Assembly: GCF_003182155.1 (NCBI RefSeq)
Contig: NZ_QGTG01000004.1
Coordinates: forward strand, 434,001 to 498,000
Reading direction: 5' to 3'
Origin: Chitinophaga sp. S165
GTDB taxonomy: Bacteria > Bacteroidota > Bacteroidia > Chitinophagales > Chitinophagaceae
Length of the DNA: 64,000 nt
The translations under genes and the position numbers were made by a program. Positions 7,993 to 15,735 of the stretch are shown here, piece by piece (the first letter of the stretch is position 1; every line of letters starts with the position of its first letter). The notes under the pieces were generated by a model, which was given only the letters and a program-made list of their open reading frames with translations, was not told the origin of the DNA and did no database searches.

Positions 7993-8922
7993 ATGCGAAA
8001 AATCTGGATCTATACTATCACACTGTTTTTCTTTCAGCAAACCTATGCACAGGATACCGCCAGATACAAGGGGATGACCGTTAACCTGGATGAAGTGATC
8101 GTTGAAGCCAAACGTATAGGCTTTGATGTCAACAGCTTCATAAAAAGAGTAGAAGACGACACTACTTTTTACCGTGCTTTCAAGAACCTGCGTCTCCTGG
8201 GATATACTTCTGACAATGATATCCGCATTTATGATAAGAATAACGAAATTCAGGCTTCGCTTAAAGGCCAGACAGTGCAAACCATGCAAGGCAGATGCCG
8301 CACCATGAAAGTACTTAGCCAAAACGTTACAGGCGATTTCTTTGACAAAAAGGGAGAATACAATTATTATACGGCAGAGTTATACGGCAACCTGTTTTTC
8401 ACTAAAGGCACCGTATGTGTAGATGCCAGCGGAGAAGAACCCGAAAGAGCTAAAGGCAGCATAGCCAGACATAAAAACCAGCTGAAAAAGCTCATCTTCA
8501 ACCCCGGTAAACCAGTTAAAGGTGTTCCTATCGTTGGCGGCAAGGTGGCTATTTTTGATCCGGAAGTAATGAGGCTGTACGACTTCTCTATCACTTCAGA
8601 GAATTATGCCGGCAATATTCCCTGTTATGTATTCACTGCAAAAGCCAAACCTGGTCTTAATAGCCTGGACAGGGGAGACGTGGTGATAAATGAGCTGATC
8701 ACTTATTTTAATAAAGACAATTTTGAGATAGTGGGCCGCATTTATTCCCTCTCTTACAAAACAATGGTCTTTGATTTTGATGTGAAGATGAATGTACAGA
8801 TGACGAAACAACAAGGACTGCTCATCCCGGCACTGGTTACCTACGACGGTACCTGGGACGTTCCTTTTAAGAAAAGGGAAACAGCGAAGTTCATAGCAAA
8901 GTTCCATAGCTTCACCGAATAA
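7993..8922 (+). CDS. Secreted protein of unknown function
   Basis: 309 residues with a signal peptide (MRKIWIYTITLFFFQQTYAQ; cleavage after Ala19 or Gln20). I do not recognise a family. The segment after the signal, VNLDEVIVEAKR, resembles the linker that follows carboxypeptidase-like domains in Bacteroidota outer-membrane proteins, but no such domain precedes it. The rest looks beta-rich, with many aromatic and Gly residues and no membrane helix, compatible with a periplasmic or surface protein. A box TAATTTCG at 7981-7988, one mismatch from TAnnTTTG, ends 4 nt before the ATG. A strong terminator follows. Confidence 0.7.
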   Translation: MRKIWIYTITLFFFQQTYAQDTARYKGMTVNLDEVIVEAKRIGFDVNSFIKRVEDDTTFYRAFKNLRLLGYTSDNDIRIYDKNNEIQASLKGQTVQTMQGRCRTMKVLSQNVTGDFFDKKGEYNYYTAELYGNLFFTKGTVCVDASGEEPERAKGSIARHKNQLKKLIFNPGKPVKGVPIVGGKVAIFDPEVMRLYDFSITSENYAGNIPCYVFTAKAKPGLNSLDRGDVVINELITYFNKDNFEIVGRIYSLSYKTMVFDFDVKMNVQMTKQQGLLIPALVTYDGTWDVPFKKRETAKFIAKFHSFTE

Positions 8923-8938
8923 CGATGTAAAGTATAAA

Positions 8939-8985
8939 ACGAAAGAGGGGATCTTCATCAATGAAGATCCCCTCTTTCGTTTTTA
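8939..8985. terminator. Bidirectional intrinsic terminator
   Basis: Perfect 20-bp inverted repeat (8939-8958 and 8961-8980) with a 2-nt loop, followed by TTTTT on the plus strand. On the minus strand it is followed by GTTTTATAC. It lies between two convergent genes. Confidence 0.9.
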
Positions 8986-8999
8986 TGTCGTTTTTATCT

Positions 9000-10664
9000 T
9001 TAGTAGATCACTGTTACAGAACCTGTCTTCTTCACTTTCTCTCCGGTTGCTACGATCTTGTAATCCATCACCCAAACATATGTTCCTACCGGTACGCGTC
9101 CTTTGTCCCAGGTACCTTTCCAGCCTACTCCCGGATCGGTGGTGTAGTAGATCCGTTGCCCCCACCGGTTGAAAAGCACCAGCTCGAAGTCGGAAATTGC
9201 ACACCTGAATTTCGGTCGGAAGTAGTCGTTCAATCCATCTGCGTTCGGTGTAAAGGCCGTCGGTAAATATACCTGGCAACCGCACTCCTGGTAGGTGATA
9301 TCTAATTCGTCTATTGATTGTCCGCAACTATTCGTCGCCACGATGGCATAATGTCCTGCCTGCGTAACCGGGAACAGTGGTAGGGAAGAACTGTCCTGCC
9401 ATTTATATTGTGCCCCTGCACCGTCTGGATGCAAGTTGTAAACCTCTCCTATACATAATAAAGTATCTGGTCCCAGGTTCGTTCGTAATGTATCTTCAAA
9501 CTGTACGTGGATGGTATCGCTGTCAACACAACGTCCCACCTGTGCCCTTACCCAGTAGTAACCGGTTTCACGTACATAGTAGGTAGCCTGTTTGGAGGTA
9601 TCCTGCCAACGGTAGGAGGCAGTTCCGAAGTCAGCTTTCAGTACCAGCGTTTCACCTTTACACACAACAGTATCATTCCCCAGGTTCAGATTCTCTTCAG
9701 GTTTAAAACGGATCAGGATCGTATCGAGCACCTCACAGGTATTGTTGATATTCACAAAGACCCAGAGGTCCCATCGACTTCGTATTCGGGTTGTGGGCGT
9801 TTCGGCGCCGTTACTCCATCTGTAAGCGGTAGCACCTGGTGTGGTGGCATCTACTGTTATCTGTTCTCCCGGACATAAGATCGTATCTTTTCCTAAAGAG
9901 AACGGATGTTCCTGACCGGCGAAAGCGATATAGATAGTATCACGATACATTCCACAACCTTTAGCATCAGCAACTACGATGTAAGGAGTAGAAGGCATTG
10001 CTACATCACTGTGTACTATGATGTTAGGCGTAGTATCTCCCGTGTTCCACAGGTAGGTACAGTTCTGGGCGGTAGCGTCCAGTTCTAATGTTTCACCTAA
10101 ACAAAGTATCAGGCTGCTGTCTCCCAGGTCGAGTTCCGGAACGGGAGTATAGAACACGTTAACGGAATCGTCGATCAGACAGCCGTTGATCTTCACCTTA
10201 TAGGTGCCCATCGTGTCGACCAGGATACTTGGATCAGTAGATCCGTCCTGCCACTCGTAGGTTGCTCCGGGTACGGTAGGTGCGGTGAGGGTAATGGTAG
10301 TACTGTCACATATGGTCTGGTCTGTAGGACCGAAATCATAAATAACACGTTCTACGATTGTCAGGTTTGTAGTGGAGGTTTCCGGAACGCCATTTCTGTA
10401 GGCGATCAGTTGCACAGTGTAGTCACCGAGGGTATTGTATAGGTGTGCGCCCTTTATTCTCCGGGATGTATCCGCGGAGCCGGAGGCTGGGTCCCCAAAA
10501 TACCAATGTACGGAATCAATATCTGCTAGGTCCGCCTGAGCTATTTCAAATCTAACACTATCATTCTGGCAGGTTGTCGAATACGTAAATGGTGTCTGTG
10601 CCTGGGCGTCATACGCACCCAGTATGGTTAATAAAACCGCGAGTAATAGATATAGGCTTCTCAT
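9000..10664 (-). CDS. Secreted multi-domain protein with PKD/Ig-like repeats and CHU_C (type IX secretion) C-terminus
   Basis: A 554-residue surface or secreted protein. The ATG at 10664 gives a clean signal peptide (MRSLYLLLAVLLTILGAYDAQAQ); a longer frame to 10769 would overlap rluD. Residues about 35-105 are PKD-like (VHWYFGDPASG, then GDYTVQLIAY). Five related beta-sandwich modules follow, starting near 111, 180, 257, 328 and 397. Each begins with a variant of LGxDTxxCxGE and contains a YxW(Q/N)D or YxWSNG strand. Residues 461-554 form the gliding-motility-associated C-terminal domain (LPTAFTPNADGLND, FNRWGQRIYY, GTYVWVMDYK), which directs export by the type IX system. The ligand is unknown; adhesion is a common role in the family. 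Confidence 0.9.
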   Translation of the reverse strand: MRSLYLLLAVLLTILGAYDAQAQTPFTYSTTCQNDSVRFEIAQADLADIDSVHWYFGDPASGSADTSRRIKGAHLYNTLGDYTVQLIAYRNGVPETSTTNLTIVERVIYDFGPTDQTICDSTTITLTAPTVPGATYEWQDGSTDPSILVDTMGTYKVKINGCLIDDSVNVFYTPVPELDLGDSSLILCLGETLELDATAQNCTYLWNTGDTTPNIIVHSDVAMPSTPYIVVADAKGCGMYRDTIYIAFAGQEHPFSLGKDTILCPGEQITVDATTPGATAYRWSNGAETPTTRIRSRWDLWVFVNINNTCEVLDTILIRFKPEENLNLGNDTVVCKGETLVLKADFGTASYRWQDTSKQATYYVRETGYYWVRAQVGRCVDSDTIHVQFEDTLRTNLGPDTLLCIGEVYNLHPDGAGAQYKWQDSSSLPLFPVTQAGHYAIVATNSCGQSIDELDITYQECGCQVYLPTAFTPNADGLNDYFRPKFRCAISDFELVLFNRWGQRIYYTTDPGVGWKGTWDKGRVPVGTYVWVMDYKIVATGEKVKKTGSVTVIY

Positions 10665-10729
10665 GAAGGGACATGGGTAAGACGCTAAATTAAAAGAAAA
10701 AAATGATATGTTTTTATTTTTTAATGGAA

Positions 10730-11800
10730 TTACTCGTCTAAGGGTCTCGCGCTTACATACCGCTTCCATTTCTCCAGGACAGCCTTGAAATCTTCCGGCA
10801 GCGGACTCTCAAAATGCATAGGTTTCCGGGTCCGGGGGTGTATAAAACCAAGCGTTTGTGCGTGAAGGGCATGACGTGGCATAATTTCGAAACAGTTTTC
10901 CACAAACTGCTTGTATTTGGCGAATACTGTGCCTTTCAGGATGCGGTTTCCTCCATAAGTATCATCATTGAACAGGGAATGGCCAATGTGTTGCATATGC
11001 ACCCTGATCTGGTGGGTACGTCCTGTTTCCAGACGGCATTCGATGAGTGTCACATAGTTATACCGTTCCAGCACCTTGTAATGGGTAATAGCGTCCTTGC
11101 CATATTCTCCATCCGGGTATGCATCCATGATCTTGCGGAAACGCTGGTGACGTCCTACGTGTGCCTGAATAGTTCCTTCATCTTCCTCAAAATCGCCCCA
11201 TACAAGAGCCATATAACGACGTTGAACGGTATGATCGAAGAACTGTTTAGCCAGATCGTTCATCGCCTTGTCAGATTTGGCTACGACAAGCAATCCGCTG
11301 GTATTCTTATCAATACGGTGTACTAATCCGAAACGGGGAATTTCCGGTTCCGGTACTGGTGTAGTGGTACGATCGCCCAGATACCAGGCCAGCCCGTTCA
11401 CCAGAGTGCCGGTATAGTTTCCGCAGCCAGGATGAACTACCATTCCCGGCAACTTATTGATTATCATTAAGTCTTCATCCTCATAAACGATATCCAGCGG
11501 AAGTTCTTCCGGAATAACCTCCGTATTTTCCGGGTTCTTATGTGAAAAGACCACGATATGATCATGTGCCTTTACCTTATAGTTGGATTTAACCGGTTTG
11601 TCGTTGACGATGACCATGCCATCTTCACAAGCCTGCTGAATTTTGTTACGGGTAGCACCTTCCACCCGGTTCATCAGGAACTTGTCAACCCGGAGTGGCT
11701 CCTGGCCTTTATCTGCTATAATATTTACCCGCTCGTACAGCTCCTCGCTGCCTTCGCCATTTTCCAGTTCATCGTCAAGTTCAATCAGTTCTTCCGCCAT
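10730..11800 (-). CDS. rluD: 23S rRNA pseudouridine synthase, RluD family
   Basis: Converts uridines in 23S rRNA to pseudouridine; RluD acts in the helix 69 loop, but the exact site here is inferred only from similarity. It is 356 residues. An N-terminal acidic stretch is followed by an S4 RNA-binding domain (about 30-95, LRVDKFLMNRVEGATRNKIQQACEDG). The catalytic domain follows, with MVVHPGCGNYTGTLVNGL and the active-site motif LVHRIDKNTSGLLVVAK, whose Asp is the nucleophile. The C-terminus carries ETGRTHQIRVHMQHIGHSLFND, typical of the RluA/RluD branch. A -7 box lies 18 nt upstream of the start. Confidence 0.93.
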   Translation of the reverse strand: MAEELIELDDELENGEGSEELYERVNIIADKGQEPLRVDKFLMNRVEGATRNKIQQACEDGMVIVNDKPVKSNYKVKAHDHIVVFSHKNPENTEVIPEELPLDIVYEDEDLMIINKLPGMVVHPGCGNYTGTLVNGLAWYLGDRTTTPVPEPEIPRFGLVHRIDKNTSGLLVVAKSDKAMNDLAKQFFDHTVQRRYMALVWGDFEEDEGTIQAHVGRHQRFRKIMDAYPDGEYGKDAITHYKVLERYNYVTLIECRLETGRTHQIRVHMQHIGHSLFNDDTYGGNRILKGTVFAKYKQFVENCFEIMPRHALHAQTLGFIHPRTRKPMHFESPLPEDFKAVLEKWKRYVSARPLDE

Positions 11801-11818
11801 GAGGATTCAAAATTTTTG

Positions 11819-11826
11819 CAAAGGTA
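11819..11826 (-). promoter_or_regulatory. rluD promoter -7 box (TACCTTTG)
   Basis: Perfect TAnnTTTG match on the minus strand, 18 nt before the rluD ATG. No clear -33 TTG was seen. Confidence 0.5.
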
Positions 11827-11946
11827 CGGATTGCCCGCCGGATGCCCACATATTGTGGGGAACTACAATAAGAAGTGTTCCCGTACCGGATTTAAGGTGT
11901 CTGCTACAGTTCAATCCCGCTCTGGGTTTACCCAGGTTTCTATATC

Positions 11947-12055
11947 TCCATATCGCTATACCGTCATTTCACCATCACTTTACCGTCATCTGTATATCCC
12001 TTCGATATACAGATGACGGTAAGATGATATGGAAATGCCGGTGATGAGATATGGA
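11947..12055. repeat. 109-nt imperfect palindrome (long hairpin) between divergent genes
   Basis: Two 52-nt arms (11947-11998 and 12004-12055) are complementary at 42 of 52 positions around a 5-nt loop. The innermost 19 bp are perfect (11980-11998 with 12004-12022). It sits in the 395-bp spacer between rluD and lipB, which are divergent, so it is not a terminator for either. The 9-mer TACCGTCAT occurs twice in the left arm. The rest of the spacer (11827-11946 and 12056-12177) shows no gene I can support. Confidence 0.75.
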
Positions 12056-12177
12056 CGAACAGAGGAAAGACCCTGTATAAAGGCATTTCTAAAAGAACAA
12101 TAGGAGAAATTCGGCTACCAGCGGGGATTTAAGGAAGCAGAAGGCTGACAGGGAGGATGTGAGATCAACTAATTCCG

Positions 12178-12185
12178 TACTTTTG
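12178..12185 (+). promoter_or_regulatory. lipB promoter -7 box (TACTTTTG)
   Basis: Perfect TAnnTTTG match ending 10 nt before the lipB ATG, implying a leader of only a few nucleotides. No clear -33 TTG. Confidence 0.55.
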
Positions 12186-12195
12186 TGCCTGCAAT

Positions 12196-12912
12196 ATGAA
12201 CAAGAAGATCCACACGAACGACCTGGGAATCATTGATTATCAGAAGGCCTGGGACTACCAGGAGCAGCTTTTACAGGAGAATGTACGTATCAAGCAGGCA
12301 TTGGCAAAAGGGGAGATACCGGCCGGTCAGGCAAAGGAAACGACCCATTACCTCTTGCTCTGTGCGCATCCGCACATTTATACACTTGGAAAAAGCGGCC
12401 ATATAGAGAATTTGTTGTTGGATGGCCATCAGCTGGAAGACAAAGGGATCAGCTTTACAAATACGAACCGGGGAGGTGACATCACCTATCATGGTCCCGG
12501 GCAGGTGGTAGGATATCCAATCCTGGACCTGGAACAGTTCTTTACTGATATCGGGAAATATCTCCGTTTCCTGGAAGAGGTTATCATCCGTACGCTGGCA
12601 GACTATGGCATCAAGGGAGAGCGCTCAGCGGGAGAGACCGGCGTGTGGCTGGACCCGCAGGACCCTATCCGTGCGCGTAAGATCTGTGCGATGGGGGTAC
12701 GTTGCAGCCGTTGGGTGACCATGCATGGTTTTGCCCTGAATGTGAACACCGATATGGCCTATTTTGGTAATATCGTTCCCTGCGGCATTACTGATAAGAA
12801 GGTTGCTTCCATGCAGGAAGAGTTAGGCTTTGTCATACCGGAAGCGGAAGTCAAAGCTAAGATCAGCAAATACTTCGCAGAAGTATTTGAAGCAGAAATG
12901 ATAATGGATTAA
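12196..12912 (+). CDS. lipB: Lipoyl(octanoyl) transferase
   Basis: Transfers octanoate from acyl-carrier protein to the lipoyl domains of 2-oxoacid dehydrogenases and the glycine cleavage H protein. It is 238 residues. The signature RGGDITYHGPGQVVGYPILDL is present. The catalytic Lys is in ARKICAMGVRCSRWVTMHGFALNVN and the catalytic Cys in IVPCGITDKKVASM. An extra segment near residues 30-55 precedes the conserved HPHIYTLGKSGH. It may support GcvP's pathway, since gcvP is also in this window, but there is no operon link. Confidence 0.95.
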   Translation: MNKKIHTNDLGIIDYQKAWDYQEQLLQENVRIKQALAKGEIPAGQAKETTHYLLLCAHPHIYTLGKSGHIENLLLDGHQLEDKGISFTNTNRGGDITYHGPGQVVGYPILDLEQFFTDIGKYLRFLEEVIIRTLADYGIKGERSAGETGVWLDPQDPIRARKICAMGVRCSRWVTMHGFALNVNTDMAYFGNIVPCGITDKKVASMQEELGFVIPEAEVKAKISKYFAEVFEAEMIMD

Positions 12913-12958
12913 GGATTATTGATGATCCTTGAATGATGAAAAGTTATCAATCAATATA

Positions 12959-13732
12959 TTAGTTCCTGTAGTTCAGTGGAATGAACAGGTTCCACTTCTC
13001 ATAGGATTTGCCGTCCTGGTAGATCTCGAAATTAAACCAGCCTGAGTGCAGGAAAATGGCTTTTTCGAGTATCAGGAAAGGCTCCTTTACTTCTTTGATC
13101 TCGAACAGGAAAGACCCATCCGGTTCGAAGAACTTCACACTGTATTTCTTGTCAACAGCGTCCGGCAGTTTGATATTCACATTGCCGTCTGCAGTGGTAT
13201 ATACATAGTTGGAAGGATGCCATACTATTTTTTCCTCTTTATGGGCCTCATTTTTGTCTTTTGAGGTTCCGGGTGCTCCAGTGTTTACCCCGGCCTCTTT
13301 AGCGGCTGCAATCGCCTCTTTTACGTCAGCAAGCTGTAGTTTTTTGCTCCCGTCTATGGTACTGTCCGGAACAGCAAGGATAATTCTGGAATAAAGGTAG
13401 CGGCCGTTATTGAACTGAATGAACAGGCGATAGTAGTTGGAACCGGGAAGGGGTTTGACGTCCTGATAACTATTCCTGAAATCATTCGGATTGTTCACCA
13501 GCCCGATCGTACTGAAATTCAATACGCTATCCAGGGAGCGCTGCACCCCGATGAATTTAACCTCCCTGAATCCGGATATGAAGTCAAGTTGGATCTTGCC
13601 TGTTTTGATCAGTGCAGAGAAATCTGGTAATACTGGCGGTGTGGTGGTAGTCTGTGCTTTAACTGAAACTGACGTTATAAATAAACCTGCAAAAAAGACT
13701 GCGAATAGAATAGTACGCGACAACTGCTTCAT
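12959..13732 (-). CDS. Secreted beta-rich protein of unknown function
   Basis: 257 residues from the ATG at 13732, which gives a signal peptide (MKQLSRTILFAVFFAGLFITSVSVKAQ). An earlier in-frame start at 13780 would bury it. Residues about 45-120 resemble the Fn3-like module common in exported Bacteroidota proteins (FIGVQRSLDSVLNFSTIG, then GSNYYRLFIQFNNGRYLYSRI). A low-complexity Lys/Glu/Ala linker lies at about 130-165. The C-terminal 90 residues look like a second beta-sandwich, possibly a cargo-sorting-like domain, but I cannot assign a family. It is convergent with lipB, 46 bp from its stop. Confidence 0.65.
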   Translation of the reverse strand: MKQLSRTILFAVFFAGLFITSVSVKAQTTTTPPVLPDFSALIKTGKIQLDFISGFREVKFIGVQRSLDSVLNFSTIGLVNNPNDFRNSYQDVKPLPGSNYYRLFIQFNNGRYLYSRIILAVPDSTIDGSKKLQLADVKEAIAAAKEAGVNTGAPGTSKDKNEAHKEEKIVWHPSNYVYTTADGNVNIKLPDAVDKKYSVKFFEPDGSFLFEIKEVKEPFLILEKAIFLHSGWFNFEIYQDGKSYEKWNLFIPLNYRN

Positions 13733-13947
13733 AAATGCTAATTCCTGTATCCATACTTCCCAATGCCTTTTGTTGGACAAAAAACACCGGTTTTCCTCTT
13801 AAGTTGGCAAAAATAGTAAATAGACGATTGAAAATAGTGAACTGCGTAAATATAAACAATTCTGATATATGGAGATAGTGTATCAGGATACCATTTAACA
13901 AAGCTTTTAATAAAAGGGAGAAGAGCCCGGAAAGTAAAACAAACATT

Positions 13948-14544
13948 TTACTCTTCAGCAGCGGGAACCCTTATGGAGCGTGACAAGCTTCCTCCCGTGT
14001 TTTTCACATACACCTCGTTGAATTGTGCAGACCTTGGAATACTGAACAGCACAAATTTCCTTTTCGGAGCTGGTGTTCCAAAAACAGGAGACTGATTTGC
14101 CAACAGGAAAAAGGGAATAATAAGCTGGCAGTTTTTTGTAAAAGAGCTATCGACGAAGAGTTTTGCATCTACATCATCCCAACGGTTGAGGTCATTAATG
14201 TTAGGTGTTCTGTTATCGACAAGGATACCTACCAGCCAGTTGTCCTTAAAGTTTAAGGCTGGCGGAACACTGTCTGTGGGGATAGGTGGCCTCATAAAAT
14301 ATTTATCGAATTCTTCTTTACTGTTGAATTCCTCAATATCCAGCAGGAGAGTAAGATTCACATCGGGCTTAAACTCATAGCCTTTTATGGTATCCAATAC
14401 AAATTGGTGTTTGCTGGTATCGCTACATACAACAGGAGGTCTGCTCTTTATCTTTTTGTTTTGATGACCGTTGCAGGAAGTACATACATTTAAGTAAAAT
14501 GCTGAAAGCCCTAAAAGTAAAAGGGATTTACCTACCGTCATCAT
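13948..14544 (-). CDS. Small secreted protein, possible lipoprotein, unknown function
   Basis: About 198 residues from the ATG at 14544 (a second ATG is directly adjacent at 14541). The N-terminus (MMTVGKSLLLLGLSAFYLNVCTSC) is a signal sequence with Cys residues that could be lipidated, though no canonical lipobox is present. The body is hydrophilic and includes two short Pro/Gly-rich segments (RPPIPTDSVPPALNFKDNW and FGTPAPKRKFVLF). No family recognised. Its start overlaps the end of the upstream PLP-enzyme gene by 17 nt, so the two are very likely co-transcribed. Confidence 0.6.
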   Translation of the reverse strand: MMTVGKSLLLLGLSAFYLNVCTSCNGHQNKKIKSRPPVVCSDTSKHQFVLDTIKGYEFKPDVNLTLLLDIEEFNSKEEFDKYFMRPPIPTDSVPPALNFKDNWLVGILVDNRTPNINDLNRWDDVDAKLFVDSSFTKNCQLIIPFFLLANQSPVFGTPAPKRKFVLFSIPRSAQFNEVYVKNTGGSLSRSIRVPAAEE

Positions 14545-15406
14545 TTCCCTGTAATCCGCCTGTATGGATGAGCAGCACCTTGCTACCCGGAGGATACAAA
14601 CCTTCAGATACATCCTGTCTGAAGCCCATGATTAACTTACCGGTATACACAATATCCAGCGGAATGCCGGTTTCATCATAGAATTGCCGCATAAACCCGC
14701 TTAGTGCAGGCGTCACTTTTGCATATCCTCCTCCATGATGTTGATGCACTAATTGCCAGTGTGGGAGAGGGGCGGGAGCCAGCAAGGATTGTATTTCCTG
14801 TTCCAGGTAAGCAGCACCTTTCAGGACTACATAACCTCGTATCTCTTGCTGATGATCCGCACTATTGATCAGGCCTGCCAGTGTTGTACCTGTACCCACG
14901 GCACAGACAATGTGTGTAAAGGATGGATCATTGACTAATGAAAGGATCTCTTCACATCCTTTAGCCCCTAACGCATTATTGCCACCTTCAGGCACTACAT
15001 ATGCATCAGGATAGAGCGTGCTCCAATCCGTCTCATTCTTAATACGGTATGCCTCCCTGCTAATGAATAATAATTCCATTCCTTTAGCAGATGCTTCACG
15101 TAAGGTATGACTTAACACGGATGGCCGTTCTCCTCTTATAACGCCGGTACACGCAATGCCCGCCAACTGGCAGGCCGCAGCAGTAGCTGCAATATGATTG
15201 GAATAGGCGCCGCCGAATGTGAGTATATGTTTCTTTCCATTGGCAAATGCAGCTTCAAGATTATAACGCAGTTTAAACCACTTATTCCCCGAAACCTCCG
15301 GATGCAGCAGATCGAGGCGCAACACTGCCGCCCGGATATTATCCGGCAACCATGAAGGAGAGATAGTTTGTAGTATGATATTGTTGTAATCGAGCATTAG
15401 TCGCAT
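14528..15406 (-). CDS. PLP-dependent deaminase, ACC deaminase/D-cysteine desulfhydrase family
   Basis: A fold-type II PLP enzyme, 292 residues. The PLP-binding Lys is in SGNKWFKLRYNL and the phosphate/substrate loop is TFGGAYSNHIAATAAACQLAG. The Gly-rich cofactor loop is VCAVGTGTTLAGLI. These features place it with 1-aminocyclopropane-1-carboxylate deaminase and D-cysteine desulfhydrase. The two activities cannot be told apart here, and at 292 residues it is shorter than the roughly 330-340 of characterised enzymes. Transcription probably starts within or beyond the 14-nt tandem repeats just upstream. The downstream small secreted-protein gene overlaps its end. Confidence 0.8.
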   Translation of the reverse strand: MRLMLDYNNIILQTISPSWLPDNIRAAVLRLDLLHPEVSGNKWFKLRYNLEAAFANGKKHILTFGGAYSNHIAATAAACQLAGIACTGVIRGERPSVLSHTLREASAKGMELLFISREAYRIKNETDWSTLYPDAYVVPEGGNNALGAKGCEEILSLVNDPSFTHIVCAVGTGTTLAGLINSADHQQEIRGYVVLKGAAYLEQEIQSLLAPAPLPHWQLVHQHHGGGYAKVTPALSGFMRQFYDETGIPLDIVYTGKLIMGFRQDVSEGLYPPGSKVLLIHTGGLQGNDDGR

Positions 15407-15415
15407 AAAAAAAAC

Positions 15416-15478
15416 AAAACACTATAAACAAAACACTATAAACATAACACTATAAACATAACACTATAAACATAACAC
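15416..15478. repeat. 14-nt tandem repeat, four full copies plus a partial
   Basis: Units of AAAACACTATAAAC or ATAACACTATAAAC lie at 15416, 15430, 15444 and 15458, followed by an 8-nt partial copy. The array begins 10 bp upstream of the PLP-enzyme start, where copy number could alter promoter spacing. Confidence 0.9.
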
Positions 15479-15503
15479 GATACGCCATCTACAATAGAAC
15501 GCC

Positions 15504-15672
15504 GGAAGTAGCGGAACGGTTTCAGGAGGAGATGACGGGCCTTAGGCTCTTTGACCCACGCTTGATGAAGCTAAATAAGTATGCTGTGTTGATACGCTTG
15601 ATAAAGTTCAATAGCATTCCAACCAAAGAGGCGCCGACCGGCATCCCTCCTGAAACCGCAGTCTCTTCCGCA
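15504..15672. repeat. Small inverted-repeat element in the spacer, possibly an interspersed repeat
   Basis: A perfect 13-nt inverted repeat (15517-15529 and 15646-15658, CGGTTTCAGGAGG and its complement) lies inside a longer imperfect match of about 40 nt on each side. The unit is about 170 nt. Neither overlapping short frame inside looks like a protein. The 329-bp spacer 15407-15735 is otherwise occupied by the tandem repeats. Confidence 0.45.
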
Positions 15673-15735
15673 AAAACAACCACCCCACAAACAACAAAAC
15701 ACAAACAACGAGACATGAGCAGTAAAACATAAACA

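Noticed and set aside
11558..12044. ORFs of 133-152 residues antisense to rluD and into the spacer
   Set aside because: They shadow rluD, run through the long palindrome and have Ser/Arg-rich random-looking composition.
15416..15478. Short regular repeats as a CRISPR array
   Set aside because: The unit is 14 nt, strictly tandem, with no unique spacers, and no cas gene is near.
15522..15732. Overlapping ORFs of 64 and 66 residues on opposite strands
   Set aside because: Low-quality composition, no start signals and overlap of an inverted repeat; better explained as repeat DNA.
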